Assembly: GCA_025716815.1 (NCBI GenBank)
Contig: JAIXMN010000053.1
Location: forward strand, 7,501-50,000
DNA: 42,500 nt
Reading direction: 5' to 3'
DNA from: Dichotomocladium elegans
Taxonomy: Eukaryota; Mucoromycota; Mucoromycetes; Mucorales; Lichtheimiaceae
Translations under genes and position numbers: made by a program
In this document: piece after piece, positions 21,673 to 32,678 of the stretch
Layout of the letters: the number at the start of each line of letters is the position of its first letter
How positions within the stretch are numbered: the first letter of the stretch is position 1
The notes under the pieces: model-generated
Told to the model about the DNA's origin: nothing
Seen by the model: the letters and a program-made list of their open reading frames with translations, nothing else
Database searches by the model: none

Positions 21673-22257
21673 CACTGCGCCCAGAGTGAGGAATAACCCA
21701 CTAGGAAAAGGGTGTTATTCTTGAGAATATTCAGTGGGGGGACCATATTCAGTTTTTGGCTGCCAATTTTGCGTGTGTGAAACGTGCAACGAATAAAAAT
21801 GGAAGTGGATGCCGCTTTCATAAGCGACTTCCCGTTTTTTTTTTAAGAAAAATTGCCAAGGGACGTTTGTGTGATGGGGATACAGCCACAAACAGGAGAA
21901 GAAATAAACGCTTTGCCTTTCTGAGGAATGATCATGTTGGGTTTTAAGGTGCTTGATGAAAACTTCCTATTAATAGATAGAGCTGCCAAGCCAATATGGG
22001 CACAAGTGCCAAAAAAGCTCGTTTGTGTCATATACGTGTAATACCAACAGCTTCGACCATGATGACCGATTGAAATCAATATATTCTGCCAAGACGAATG
22101 ATTGCATTTGCCAAGGCAGAAAAGATACAATATGATATTCAGGTTGAAGTATTTGGTTTTTATTTATAGCTTGGACAAAAGGTATATAATGGTAGCACTG
22201 TAACCGGAAGAACGCTGTATCATTATTTACCTCTTACCTTTCTGAGTACAGCCGACC
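21673..22257. other. Plavaka 5' non-coding end
   Basis: Left TIR and about 560 bp of leader ahead of the Tnp2 gene. Near the end are AATAACCCACT and TATTCTTGAGAATA; related inverted words lie near 27440-27490, so these may be subterminal binding sites. Confidence 0.4.
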
Positions 22258-25200
22258 ATGACCAACAACAGAACCCATATTTGTGTTTGCTCACTATGCG
22301 TGCACCGAAATCCTGAGATGGGATACGCGTATGTGACGGAGCGAACATATAATGAACATATTCAGGCTAGTGCGCGAGCGGCTACAGCTGCTATCGTTGC
22401 TTCAAGTCACGGTGGCGGTAAGATAATGAATGGTGCGTGTGGTACTAAAAGCAGCCAAACTGATATGCCGAAAATAGATGGTGATACATCCATGCAACTT
22501 GACGGCGATGTCAATAGTGAGACTGACGCCAGGCAATATCTGTCAGAACTTGACAACGGTATGTTAACGCCCGTGGTCACGAGCAGAAACAAATACTGAT
22601 TTTTTTACAACAGGAGAACTGCCGGTTGAAAGTTTCGACATTGAACATGACATTGCCGAAGATGACGATTTAAATGAAGCCGTTGACATTGAGTTTGACC
22701 GCATTGTTGACGATGAAGAGGGTTTGTAAAAGAAAAGAAGGAAAAAAAGGGGTTAGATTAACGATATTATCATTAGACCAGCGCCCGACCACCCATGCCA
22801 GCATCCTTGATCATATTCCTCACCCTCTGTTGTTCGCGTTTGTCTTCCTCGTGCTGTTCCAGTTACATCACACGTCTGAGAGAGTAGCAGCCATCCTTAT
22901 CACCTTTGCTGTCGCACTGGTTCAAGCCTTTACCGATAATCCCTTCCTCTTGGTTCCAGAAACAATCACAAGCTTGCGAAAATGGATTGGCTTTGATCGT
23001 CTCACAAATGATCTCCAAATGTACAGTGCGTGCTCCAAATGCCATGCCATTTACCCGTTGCCTGGCCCCCAAACATGCATAAATGAAAGTCGGCGCATGA
23101 ATGGCGATCTTTGCGGCACCACACTATTGAAGTCGACGTTGAGCAATCCATATAATCGGATACCGATCAAGCAGTATGCCTACTATCCACTTCGTCAAAG
23201 CTTGGCACGGCTTTTCAAACGAGAAGGCTTTGAGCAGAAGATAACAGAGTGGGAGCATCGTCAATACCGGCCAGGAGTGTTCAGCGATGTTTATGACGGC
23301 GTACGATGGCGTTCTCTTCACAATCCAGACAATGGACTTCCTTTTGTCGAAACTCCTCGCTCCTTGATGCTTACATTGAACGTCGACTGGTTTGCCCCTT
23401 TTGATAGTGGGTATTCATGCGGTGCAATCTACCTTATCGTCAACAACTTGCCTCGCGCAGAGCGATATAAAACTGAGAATGTGATCCTTGCTGGTGTCAT
23501 GCCTGGGCCAAAAGAGCCGAGTACCTACGAAATGAACCATTATTTGCAGCCACTTGTCGATGACTTACTTGAACTCTACAATGGAATCCGAATTCCTACC
23601 TTTGAAATTCCAAGTGGAACAACCATACGCGCAGCATTGTTTAACATTGCGTGCGACATTCCAGCTAGTCGCAAAGTCGGGGGATTCACATCGCACAACA
23701 GTACCAGAGCATGCAACAAGTGCACTCGCGAGTTTGTCGTTTTCACGGGCACTTCGAATCTTGACTACTCTGGACATACTATTGGCGATTTAAGAACAAA
23801 GGCGGCTAATGCACGTAATGCGGAGGAGTGGTTAGCCCAGACAACGCCAGCGGGTCGCATTCGCGTTGAGCGTGCTACTGGCACGCGCTGGTCACAGATT
23901 CATCGGCTCCATTATTTCGATCCTGTTCGAGATTCCATTATTGACCCAATGCACAACCTCTTTCTCGGAACTGCTGAACGAATGGTGCGACTATGGCGAA
24001 ATCATGGGCTACTCACTGACGCAGACGGTGTCGAAATGCAGAAGCTTGCAGATGGAGTTGTGCTGCCGCCTGGAATTCCGTCCCTGAACCGCAAAATAGA
24101 GCGAAAATTCGGGTTTATGACCGCAGACGATTGGAAGGCATGGTGTCTGGTCTACTCCCCCTTTGTTTTAAAAGGTGTCCTTGCTGCTCGCTATTTCCAG
24201 CACTGGATGCTGTTTGTCTCCGCCTGCCGGCTGCTCGCCAAGACCGTTATCGCATACTCTGACATCGATGAAGCCCACAATTTGCTGGTCGACTTTGTTC
24301 GAGGTTGCTGCCAGCTTTACGGTGCTGAAAGCGTAACACCAAATATGCATTTGCATTTGCATCTGGCCCGCACCATCCAAGATTTTGGCCCCATCTACGC
24401 CTTTTGGCTATTCAGTTTTGAGCGGTATAACGGATATATGAAGAATGTTGAAACCAACCAAAAGGACTCCTTTGAACTGACGTTCATGAAGCGCTTCATT
24501 GAGAAGACCGGTGCCCTCGACTTTGTCCATAACGAAGTTAGTAGTCGGTTGATGGGACGTGGCTTGGAGCTCAGTATCTTGCTGCGTATTGCTGGCCAGC
24601 GACGTCTAGTTTGTACCGAAACGAACACTCCAAACTTCGATCCACTTGAATTCATGGATTTTTCGTGCAATGTCGACGCTAATATTTCGGGAAGCGAACC
24701 AATACCACCAGACACCTTTGCCTCCATGCGCGATGGCCGGAAATCCCACTTGAGCGAAGCGCTACATGATTTGTTGGTGCAGCATTACCAAAACCATTAC
24801 GAAGGCGTTGTTAGCATCAACACGCGACAGGCAGGCCGAATTTACTGTCAAAGCGAAGTTGAGAAGTTTCGGACGATCGAAATCTTTGGACAGACATACA
24901 GATCAGCAACAGCCCGTTCCATTCGTGGATCTCACATACAGGCTCTATTTGTTCAGAACGACCGCGCTATCGCCTGGACGGGACAAGTACAGTTCTATTT
25001 CAGCCATGTTATTGTCATCAACCGCATTCCTGTTAAGCATTACTTTGCCTATGTTCGTTGGTACCGCACAGAGGCATCAACACAGCGATTCATTGACCAA
25101 GGTTTAGAGGAATGGCGAAACAGTTTCATGGCTGACGACTGCCAGTGCTTCCTGCCTATCCACCGAATTTTCTCGCAAGCTGCTGTCGTCACCTATGGAT

Positions 25201-25265
25201 CTCAAAGCAATCCCACCACCGCAAAGATCGTTGTAATCCCGTTAACGCGAAGAATTGCTGCATAG
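22258..25265 (+). CDS. Plavaka Tnp2-family transposase
   Basis: Catalyses cut-and-paste movement of the element. Three exons, 22258-22558, 22614-22721 and 22777-25265, join in frame to 965 residues. The N-terminus has a Cys/His cluster (HICVCSLCVHR). An acidic stretch (IEHDIAEDDD) follows, then a second Cys pair (SACSKCHAIYP, C...CG). The catalytic region holds TLNVDWFAPF (Asp340), ACDIPASRKV (Asp430) with a Cys pair, and the family signature SIIDPMHNLFLGTAERM (Asp526). It looks intact, and with clean TIRs and target duplication the element may be recent and autonomous. Confidence 0.92.
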
Positions 25266-25345
25266 TGTCAATAAGAGATGTAGAGAGCAAGAGAGAAATG
25301 GCGGTAAAAGAAATAGAGCGCACGAAAAAAAATAATAAAAGAATT

Positions 25346-26395
25346 TTATTGAGCCCATTCGGGCAGCTCGCTCCTAATTTCGTTTGGCAATTCAGCACCA
25401 TCATCGACGACCACCTCCCTCTTCAACATTTTCTTCCCCTTGATCTTCTTGCTGGCCTCTGCCAGCCTATCTAACGTGTCAAAATATTGTGCCACCTACA
25501 TCAAGGCGAATAACGGTTAGTACAGCGTTGAATCCTTATAAAAAGGTCTTACGTTCTCATTTCGGAATCCAGGCTTTAGGACGTAAGTGACGCCCGACTC
25601 TGTGTCGGAAATCTCCGGCGACATGCATTCTTTGCGCAGGAGGCGCTCTCCATTGGAGAACTCTGCCTCCAACGTAGCAGCATTTTGGGCGCGAGCAATC
25701 TTGCGAGCTCTAAGTTTCTATTGTGAATTCAATGTAAGTGATTCATCGTAATTTAAGATACGTAATATGAACTTACGCTCCACACCCGCTTGCTGCGCTT
25801 TTTCTGGACTTTCAGGCGTCCCTCCTCGGCGATCCCTTCCTCCCCTCGCTGCCGACGCTTGTGCTCGCGCTTCTGGCCTTTGAAGTACTGGTGTATCTTG
25901 GCGCGCAAGACCTTCTCGTCCAGTACTTGGCCGTCCACGGAATTGCGGCAAAATGCAGCAATCGCCGTGGTCACACCATTGTTATGGCGCGACCGGAAGT
26001 CTTCACCATACTTGTAACCGTCGCCTGCAGCATACGCGTCATGGCAACGGCTAATGTTTCTCTGGATGTTTCCTCTAGAGGTTACTATGGAATGGAGAAG
26101 CTACGAATACACTCGTAAAGTTACATACCAGTGCCTTTTGCACCAAGTCTGCAGGGGGACCCGCAGGTGGAACAGCCACCAGAGATTGTTGCTGGTTTGC
26201 TGCAACGAGAGCTGCAAGACCGCCAAGCTGCTGCCGAAGCGCCATTTTTTCAGCTTGGAAGCTGACACACTCATCTTCAAGTCGATTTTCAAGTCGACGA
26301 ATAGTGGCACGCAGGTTCGCTATTTCCAGATTGCGAGCATGTTGCTCGCGTTCTTCAGCTGTGGAGTCGTTGGAGGCACTGCTATGGAAGGACAT
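25346..26395 (-). CDS. Plavaka accessory gene: coiled-coil protein
   Basis: Convergent with Tnp2, the stop codons about 80 bp apart. Exon 1 (26395-26129, 89 codons) encodes a coiled coil (EIANLRATIRRLENRLEDE...MALRQQLGGLAAL). A middle exon ending at 25777 has AIAAFCRNSVDGQVLDEKVL and a very basic stretch (KGQKREHKRRQR). Exons 25717-25553 and 25495-25346 follow in phase and end EIRSELPEWAQ. The exon 1-2 junction near 26074 does not keep phase with the obvious splice sites, so there is an unseen small exon or a lesion. No family is recognised. Position and composition suggest an end-binding accessory protein, as TnpA is for plant En/Spm (inference). Confidence 0.6.
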
Positions 26396-27521
26396 CTATG
26401 GAAAGATAAGTATTGATCTTGTTTATGGATTTTTCTTTATTATTACTTTGAATACTCGCGTTGTAAATGGGAACAAGGATGAAAATGGAGGCTGTACTCT
26501 TGACAGGGTATCAGGGATGACACGGCTCCCATTTTTAGTAAATGTTTTCTCAGGTATTAAATAGGAATCGGGCGCAATTCTGATGTTTCCTTTCTCTTTC
26601 GAATTCAATACCTCCCTCACGATCATGGTCTATTCTTCAGTACAAGTAAGCAAAGTATTTCATTTGTTGATATCGGGCTAGTGACGAAGGCCTTTTTGAC
26701 ATTCATCTTCTTTCTGGTAGTTTTGGATTTGACAGAATCGCTTTCATAGTTCTTTGAGGTATGTTTGCAAACATTTTCGATATGCCTTCTCTTTATATTG
26801 ATATCTCTTCTTTTCGAATAGAATTACCACCTTCACTTCTACGGTAAAAGGTTAGTTCTGCATTCGCTCATACTTCACTCAAATTAATCAAAGCTACAGA
26901 GGTTCGTAGGCTAATGAATAAAAACGACTTGCTCCATTTACTTGTTCAATCTCCATTACTGCCATTCAATATCCCCATTTCGTAATGATCAGAATCCCTC
27001 GGTGGTGGTAATAGTAGAGCGCGGCCTAAATAGCCTTTCCACATTATCTTCTTACTTCAATGCCATGCTCCATGTAAAATGTCGCTATTGCTTTTGCCAG
27101 TCAAAATAATAAAAAATACAATATACTATCCCATAATCCTATGATCCAAAACGAAACTACGTCTACTCCTTTATTGAAAAAAAAACCTTCCATTCAGTTC
27201 CATTGTGATACCATCGTAAAAGAAAAAACGGATAGTTTTTTTGAACTATAATCCCATCATGGAAGGTTGGGAATATGGCACAGATTTTATAAATAACCAA
27301 AACAACCATATATGGACAGAATAAAACTTGGGGGGTCATGTTCAATGGGAAAACCGGCCTGTCCGTTTATGGACTAGTTTTGAGGAATCCACCAGTGGAT
27401 TCTTACGGAACTCATTTTCAGGCTGAAGAATAACACAGTGTTATTCTCTGATGTATTCTCAAGAATCCACCCAAGAATAACCCACTTTTTGGGTGGGGTA
27501 TTCCTCACTCTGGGCGCAGTG
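26396..27521. other. Plavaka 3' non-coding end
   Basis: AT-rich 1.1 kb without a gene. The right TIR is 27499-27521, and TTATTCT/AGAATAACCCAC words lie just inside it (27430-27490). Confidence 0.5.
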
Positions 27522-27524
27522 GAT

Positions 27525-28321
27525 GCTAATGGTGAGCCAATTGTTGTGGAAATCGATGAAAGCAAGTTTGGAAAGAGGAAGTACCATCGCGGCCACCAGG
27601 TGGAAGGAGTCTGGGTTGTTGGTGGTGTTGAACGCACAGCTGCCCGAAAGCTGTTCCTTGCTACAGTTCCAAGGCGTGATGCATCTACTTTGGAGGCAAT
27701 TATACAGAAGTTTGTTCAGCCTGGAAGCATTGTTCACACTGATTGCTGGAGGGGATACATGCATCTAAACGAACTGGATGGGTTATCTTTAACCCACCGT
27801 ACAGTAAATCATGAACATGCTTTCATTGCACCTGATGGTACCCATACTAATACTATTGAAGGTAAGAATCAAAGCGCATTTTATAGCATTAACTCATCAT
27901 TTAGTAGGTACATGGAATGGGATTAAAATCAATATCCCACCCCGCCAACGCACAAGACAGAAAACGCCATGGAAACTAGTTGAGTTCATGTGGCGGCGTA
28001 AGCATTCCTTGGATCTCTGGGGTGGCTTTATGACTGCCTTAGCTAAGGTCGAATTCCACCATCTGCAAGGTTCAGTAATGCCTGTACCAGTGTACACACA
28101 GGTGGAAGAGACGCCTGCTGATTTAAGAGTGCCAATTGGTAGGTTACTAAATCTTTTACTTAGCATCTAACTGAACTGGATTGTTAAACACTATAGAATG
28201 GGACCTCAACAGCAGCCGCTTAACGCGCAGACGCATTAATGATGACGATGGAGAGGAATCAAATAGCCAGAGTAGTAGTGATAGTGATTCAGATAGTGAC
28301 TTTGTAGAATCTGATGACTAG
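27525..28321 (+). CDS. Y transposase, C-terminal part (ISXO2-like DDE domain)
   Basis: Rest of exon 3 (27525-27861), exon 4 (27908-28138) and exon 5 (28197-28321). Together with 15704-15798, 21241-21596 and 21662-21672 the coding length is 1155 nt, an intact 384-residue protein. Catalytic residues in that numbering: VVEIDESKFG (Asp165), SIVHTDCWRGY (Asp227) and NTIEGTWNGIK (Glu266), the ISXO2/IS1595 pattern, also seen in eukaryotic Merlin elements. The C-terminus is a Ser/Asp repeat (SSSDSDSDSDFVESDD). The only damage is the Plavaka insertion in exon 3, which disables the gene; E2 sits in intron 1. Confidence 0.87.
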
Positions 28322-28660
28322 TTCTATTAGCTAGGCAAAAATCAAAATTTTCTTTCACTTAACATGCATGCATTCAACTCTACACTATTTAAAGATGTGA
28401 CTTTACTTATATATCATGTCACGGAAATGTCATTTTCATGCAGAAAATGCATAAAAAGGTGTTTCCTAGTCAGATATTAGATCCCGATCATTTTCAAACT
28501 GCAATAGCATATCCATATCTAAACCCCGCGTGACGCAAACTATATGTGGAGGAAGCCCAGAAAACACGCTTTTAAACGCATATTTCAGCGTCACGATAGC
28601 TCAACCTGAAATAGAGTAACACATGATTTAAAAGGTGAGTACATATCTTTACAGAGATCC
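28322..28660. other. Y 3' non-coding end
   Basis: AT-rich trailer ending in the right inverted repeat (GGTGAGTACATATCTTT near 28634-28650) and the target duplication at 28661-28668. Confidence 0.5.
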
Positions 28661-28668
28661 GCGCGTCC

Positions 28669-28718
28669 ATCTGCATGACTTATTCGAACGATTGACACTA
28701 GAAGGACCATCAAGTTAG
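28669..28718 (+). pseudogene. E3 gene C, 3' part
   Basis: Continues the 14530-14677 frame for 16 residues (HLHDLFERLTLEGPSS) to TAG, once Y and one copy of GCGCGTCC are removed. Confidence 0.5.
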
Positions 28719-29346
28719 TACGAAACAGAGCGCAATGTTCTGGTTGGTTCATTCATTTATTTATTTTTAAAAAAAGCAGCCGAATCCTCACAGAAAGGTC
28801 CCACCACCTCGTATGATGAAAGGACTTTACTGTCTCCGGGAAAGTCAAAAAGACAGGATGACGATTGCACATGTTGGCTCCCCTTCATGCCTCTAACAAA
28901 AAAGAGGAAAATCGAAAATTATGCTAGGACATACAGGACGATCAAAATGTCTGTTTTATTGAGCGCATGGCAAGTGCTTGTATCTGTAGATATCCCTGCA
29001 GTAGCCGAATAACAAGACTAGAGCTTCATCAGCGTCTTATCCGCATGCTTTATTCACACTCGACCTACATTATTGTTTATCGCTATGAGACATGCGTTAG
29101 GCTCATGGGTCGTTCTTCATTCCGCATCAATAACAAGCCTTCATCGTTCTCACTTCTTTTCGCACTCTCGCCTCGATGCATTGATTATGCTTATAATACA
29201 TTCCTTAACGATTCTTACAAATGGGGTAAATACACAAACAAATCATGAGATCCTTGAGAAGTGGTAGGGTTTAAACTCAACGCTTGCGTGTAATTCCAAG
29301 CGAGGCTGTTGCTTCTTCAACTATTCACCTAAAACCTTACTTTACC
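28719..29346. other. E3 segment between gene C and gene A
   Basis: About 630 bp. It contains a 42-codon frame at about 28889-29017 with a Lys-rich start (MPLLTKKRKIE) that is too short to call. Probably the gene A promoter. Confidence 0.35.
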
Positions 29347-30912
29347 ATGACCATTTCCAGTAACAAAGGCGCTCAAATCTCAGCTCGTAGATCGGGTAGA
29401 ATTGCGAAGCGAGAACATCGGGCAAGTGCAGTGAACCGAGCTGCTACTCAGATTAACGTCCCTAACTTGGCTCATGCTCTGAGTCAACTTCGGCTAGGTT
29501 TGTTATTTTTTCATGAGGATGCTCGAGACCTAGACATTTTCATCCTGATATTACAGACGTAACTATTAGAATTAGATAATGAGGAACAAGAGGAGTGGCT
29601 CGGTGGTGTCTCGGTTGAATGTATCAGTGATCCTGAAGAGGAAGAAGAGGAGTCGAGAATGGCTGATGGCATTGACATGGACAACAACAATGATAGCGAA
29701 GAAGACTCGGCCATGGATGTCGACAAAGTCGTTGACCGTCCGCCACGATCGCTGATGGCAGCAATTCGTATGCAAATGCAAGAATTTAACTGCTCATCGC
29801 CTTCCTCAAGCCGTGCGACATCAGTGCGTAGCAATGACACTGACTCTTTGCCTGCAAAAAGTAGAGAAAAAAAGACTCGAGTGCGTCGCACAATTGCTGA
29901 GAAACTGCTTGTTGTCAACGCCGTGTTTGACAAGCGCCTCTCCTACGCGGCTGTGGGCGAGCTTTTTGGAATGAGAACGTCAACTGTTTCCGACATTGTG
30001 AAGCAGTATTCCCGTGGGAAACTCAACGCTGATACTACAAGTGGAAGGGTTCCAACAAATGCAGGACGTCCCCAGAAGATCACTGACGAGGGTCATGCCT
30101 ATATTGCAGAATTCGTTGCCTTGTATAACTCGGCTACCCTTCAACAAATCCAAACAGCATACCTTACAAAATTCGGGATCCAGCTTGGGATCACTACTAT
30201 TTACGATCATTTGAAAAAGCAGTGTCAGATGTCGCTAAAGCGTGCTGTGATGTACCCAGAGAAACGCAATGCCGAGGAAACGAAGGAAAAGCGCGCCACA
30301 TATGTCAAGGAATGGATTACATCCGGTATCCTTGACTATGAGAAAAACTGTGTATTTATCGACGAAGCGTCCTATAATCTTTCAATGGGGCGCAATTACG
30401 CATGGTCTAGAGTAGGCGAGCCTGCTCGCGTGATGGTTAAGAAGATGCGGACCAAGTCACGCACTCTTATTGCAGCGATTTCGTATGCGGGACTTTGTGG
30501 TGCGTCCATCAAGGAAGGTAAAGGTGGCACCAAGAGCACTGACTTTGTTGCTTTCCTCGAAGAGGTGATGGACGATCTTGACCGTAACGGACGGAAAGGG
30601 TGGTATCTTGTTTGCGACAATGCAGCGATACATAAGACTAAGATTGTTTGCGAGGCTGTGGAGAGTAGGGGATACCATATCGTTTACCTGCCTCCATATT
30701 CCCCATTCCTTAATCCGATTGAAGAATTCTTCTCAAAGGTGAAGGCGATATTTCGACGTGTAGCAGTTGGCCTTGATCCCGAGAATGCACCGATGCTACA
30801 CGACCGCCTGACCCAAGCAATTGCAGAAGTCCGCGCAGAGGATTATGCTGGATGGGCACGCCATGCAACTACTTTCTTCACTCCTTGCCTTGAACGTGAG
30901 GATATGCTTTAG
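29347..30912 (+). CDS. E3 gene A: IS630/Tc1-type DD34E transposase
   Basis: Two exons, 29347-29497 and 29570-30912 (72-nt intron), give 497 residues. The first exon is basic (SARRSGRIAKREHR) like that of E1. An acidic Glu/Asp/Ser stretch follows (ISDPEEEEEE, DSEEDSAMDVD). The HTH is LSYAAVGELFGMRTSTVSDI, and a second HTH-like domain has LQQIQTAYLTKFG. Catalytic residues: FIDEASY (Asp315), CDNAAIH (Asp400) and NPIEEFFS (Glu435), with 34 residues between the last two. The active site is intact. It is clearly diverged from E1 gene A across most of its length, so the two are different families of one group. Gene B begins about 230 bp downstream. Confidence 0.9.
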
Positions 30913-31139
30913 TTTCGCTCTTTTTGGTCCTTTTTTTTTTTCTTTTCTACTGTTATAAGAAAGTTTGCATACTGCACATCGAAGAACGGAATAGACATAT
31001 CCACTAGAACAAAAGTGTGATGTTAACTTCTTGAGGACTGTATCGCCATCTTAAAATTACAGGAGCCAAGTTCATAAAAGCTTGCTTCTTTCAGATAGCA
31101 CAAACTTTACCCCGAATTCTTGAAAAGCTACCAATTACC

Positions 31140-32556
31140 ATGTCTTCCTCGAACGCTACTGCAGTTAACACCAGCAAGCATGCCGAGCCTAGGCTCATTC
31201 GCCAGCTTTCAAGAACAATGTCCGACATGACAATCGACGACGCTGATTCCAATGGTATTTCATGTTTCTAAAGTGATTTGGATAACATACAGTATATTGA
31301 ATGTGTACGAAGTAGAAGCTATCGCTCTCGGGGACAACGAAGCTGAAGAGTCGCCATCCCGTCAAAGTAAGACATCGTGCCTATGAATCTAAGGTACTGA
31401 CAATTTACTATTATTCATCTTAGGTGGCGAAATCATGGAAGAAGATCAGGACCCACAGGAAAGAACAAGACCTCTGGCGAGAGCAACTGACAAAAGGAAG
31501 CAGCAGGTGAAAACTTCGAGGGCTAAGACCTACGATATTATGTCGTATGAGCGTCGAGTGCATGCTCTTAATAGCATGCTGGACACCAGTGCGGGCCCTT
31601 CCACCATTGCTGCACGATTGGGCGTCAGCGTGAGCACGCTGAGATCCCTCCGCAAGCGATACTATGAGGAAGGGAGAATTGAGAATCTCCGAAGAGGTCG
31701 TTCCGGCGGCGCAGAACTTGGCCCTGATCAGGCAAAGATAGTTATCAGGGCAATGGATCAGAATCCCGCGCTTTCTGTTTCTGAGGCCCGTAGCATCTTG
31801 GAAGCTGCGCAGGTGACGAGTGGGGAGTTCGGCAGCGGCAAGTACGCCGAGACAACTCTTGTCTCGTTCCTTCGCAAGAACTGCAAGGTCGCGATGCAGC
31901 GGTGCCTCTCGTATCCAGGTGAAGCTAGACCCGCTCCAGAGGAATCTGTTGCGACTGTCATTGAAAACGTACGTCAGAGGATGGAGCGGGGACATGTTTC
32001 CCCTGAAACGAATTGTATCTTCATTGGTGAAGCTGCTTGGCGTATCCGGCCGAGCAAGGTTTGGAACAAGGCACCGCCTAAAAAGGCACAAATGGAGAAT
32101 GACGACCGTGTGCCTTCTCATTCCTTCTTCTTGGCAATGAACGCGTACAACGTCGTCGTGACAACCGTGCGCTCCCCTGCTCTCCAAACTACAGAAGAGC
32201 ATATGATGGCCTTTGTCAAAAAGGTCATTGATTATTTCGACGATGTCCCTTGCGAGAATCCGAAGCTGGTATTTGACGCAATGCCAGATACAACGGCGAA
32301 CAAGATCACGGCTTTGGCAATGGAGTACGGCTTCATTGCATTCTTTCTCCCTCCTCTTCAGTCTGGGACGTTGAACCCGGCAGAGGCCGTCCTCGGCAAA
32401 ATCCAAGAGTTGTGCCCGCGGCACAAAGAAACTGGTGACAGAGATCGCGTCTCTCAGCGGCTGGAAGCTACAGCCAGAAATCTGCCCAGTGAGACGTGCT
32501 TGAATGCTATTCGTGAGGCATTCAGCTTCATCACGGTCCCCTCTCCAAGCGAATAA
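31140..32556 (+). CDS. E3 gene B: catalytically dead transposase paralogue
   Basis: Three exons, 31140-31254, 31313-31366 and 31424-32556, give 433 residues in one frame. The N-terminus is Ser/Thr-rich and then acidic. A basic segment and an HTH follow (AGPSTIAARLGVSVSTLRSL). The catalytic positions read FIGEAAW (Gly258 instead of Asp), VFDAMPD (Asp341, no Asn after it) and TLNPAEAVLG (Glu377, spacing 35). The first catalytic Asp is lost, as in E1 and E2. The frame is open and the gene keeps the order A-B. Role inferred as a DNA-binding or regulatory partner of gene A. It ends only about 120 bp before the right TIR. Confidence 0.82.
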
Positions 32557-32678
32557 ACAGCGCTTTCCTTCTTGGATGGTTTTGGATTCTGTTTCATTAC
32601 CATCACTTTTTCGTCAATGATTTCGTTTGATTCTCAGTATTCTGCTCAGTGCTCGTAGATTATTTTCACCATGCTGAT

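Larger units (their letters stand above)
21673..27521. mobile_element. Plavaka/CACTA-type transposon, 5849 bp
   Basis: Ends CACTGCGCCCAGAGTGAGGA and the exact inverse at 27521; the inverted repeat is about 23 bp. The 3-bp duplication GAT (21670-21672 and 27522-27524) fits the CACTA group. Contains a Tnp2-type transposase on + and a convergent accessory gene on -. Inserted in exon 3 of the Y transposase. Confidence 0.92.
14678..28660. mobile_element. Y: ISXO2/Merlin-like DNA transposon with nested E2 and Plavaka
   Basis: Flanked by a perfect 8-bp duplication GCGCGTCC (14670-14677 and 28661-28668), the size expected for the IS1595/Merlin group. Ends share an inverted core, AAAGATATGTACTCACC, at equal distance from both borders, plus an outermost GG. 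It encodes one ISXO2-type transposase. Without the two inserts it would be about 2.74 kb. Excision restores E3 gene C. Confidence 0.85.

Noticed and set aside
28889..29017. 42-codon Lys-rich frame in E3
   Set aside because: Too short, no conservation seen and no splice partner; probably chance.
31420..32424. 334-codon minus-strand frame opposite E3 gene B
   Set aside because: Shadow of the coding strand; gene B has the HTH and DDE-fold motifs, the antisense frame has none.
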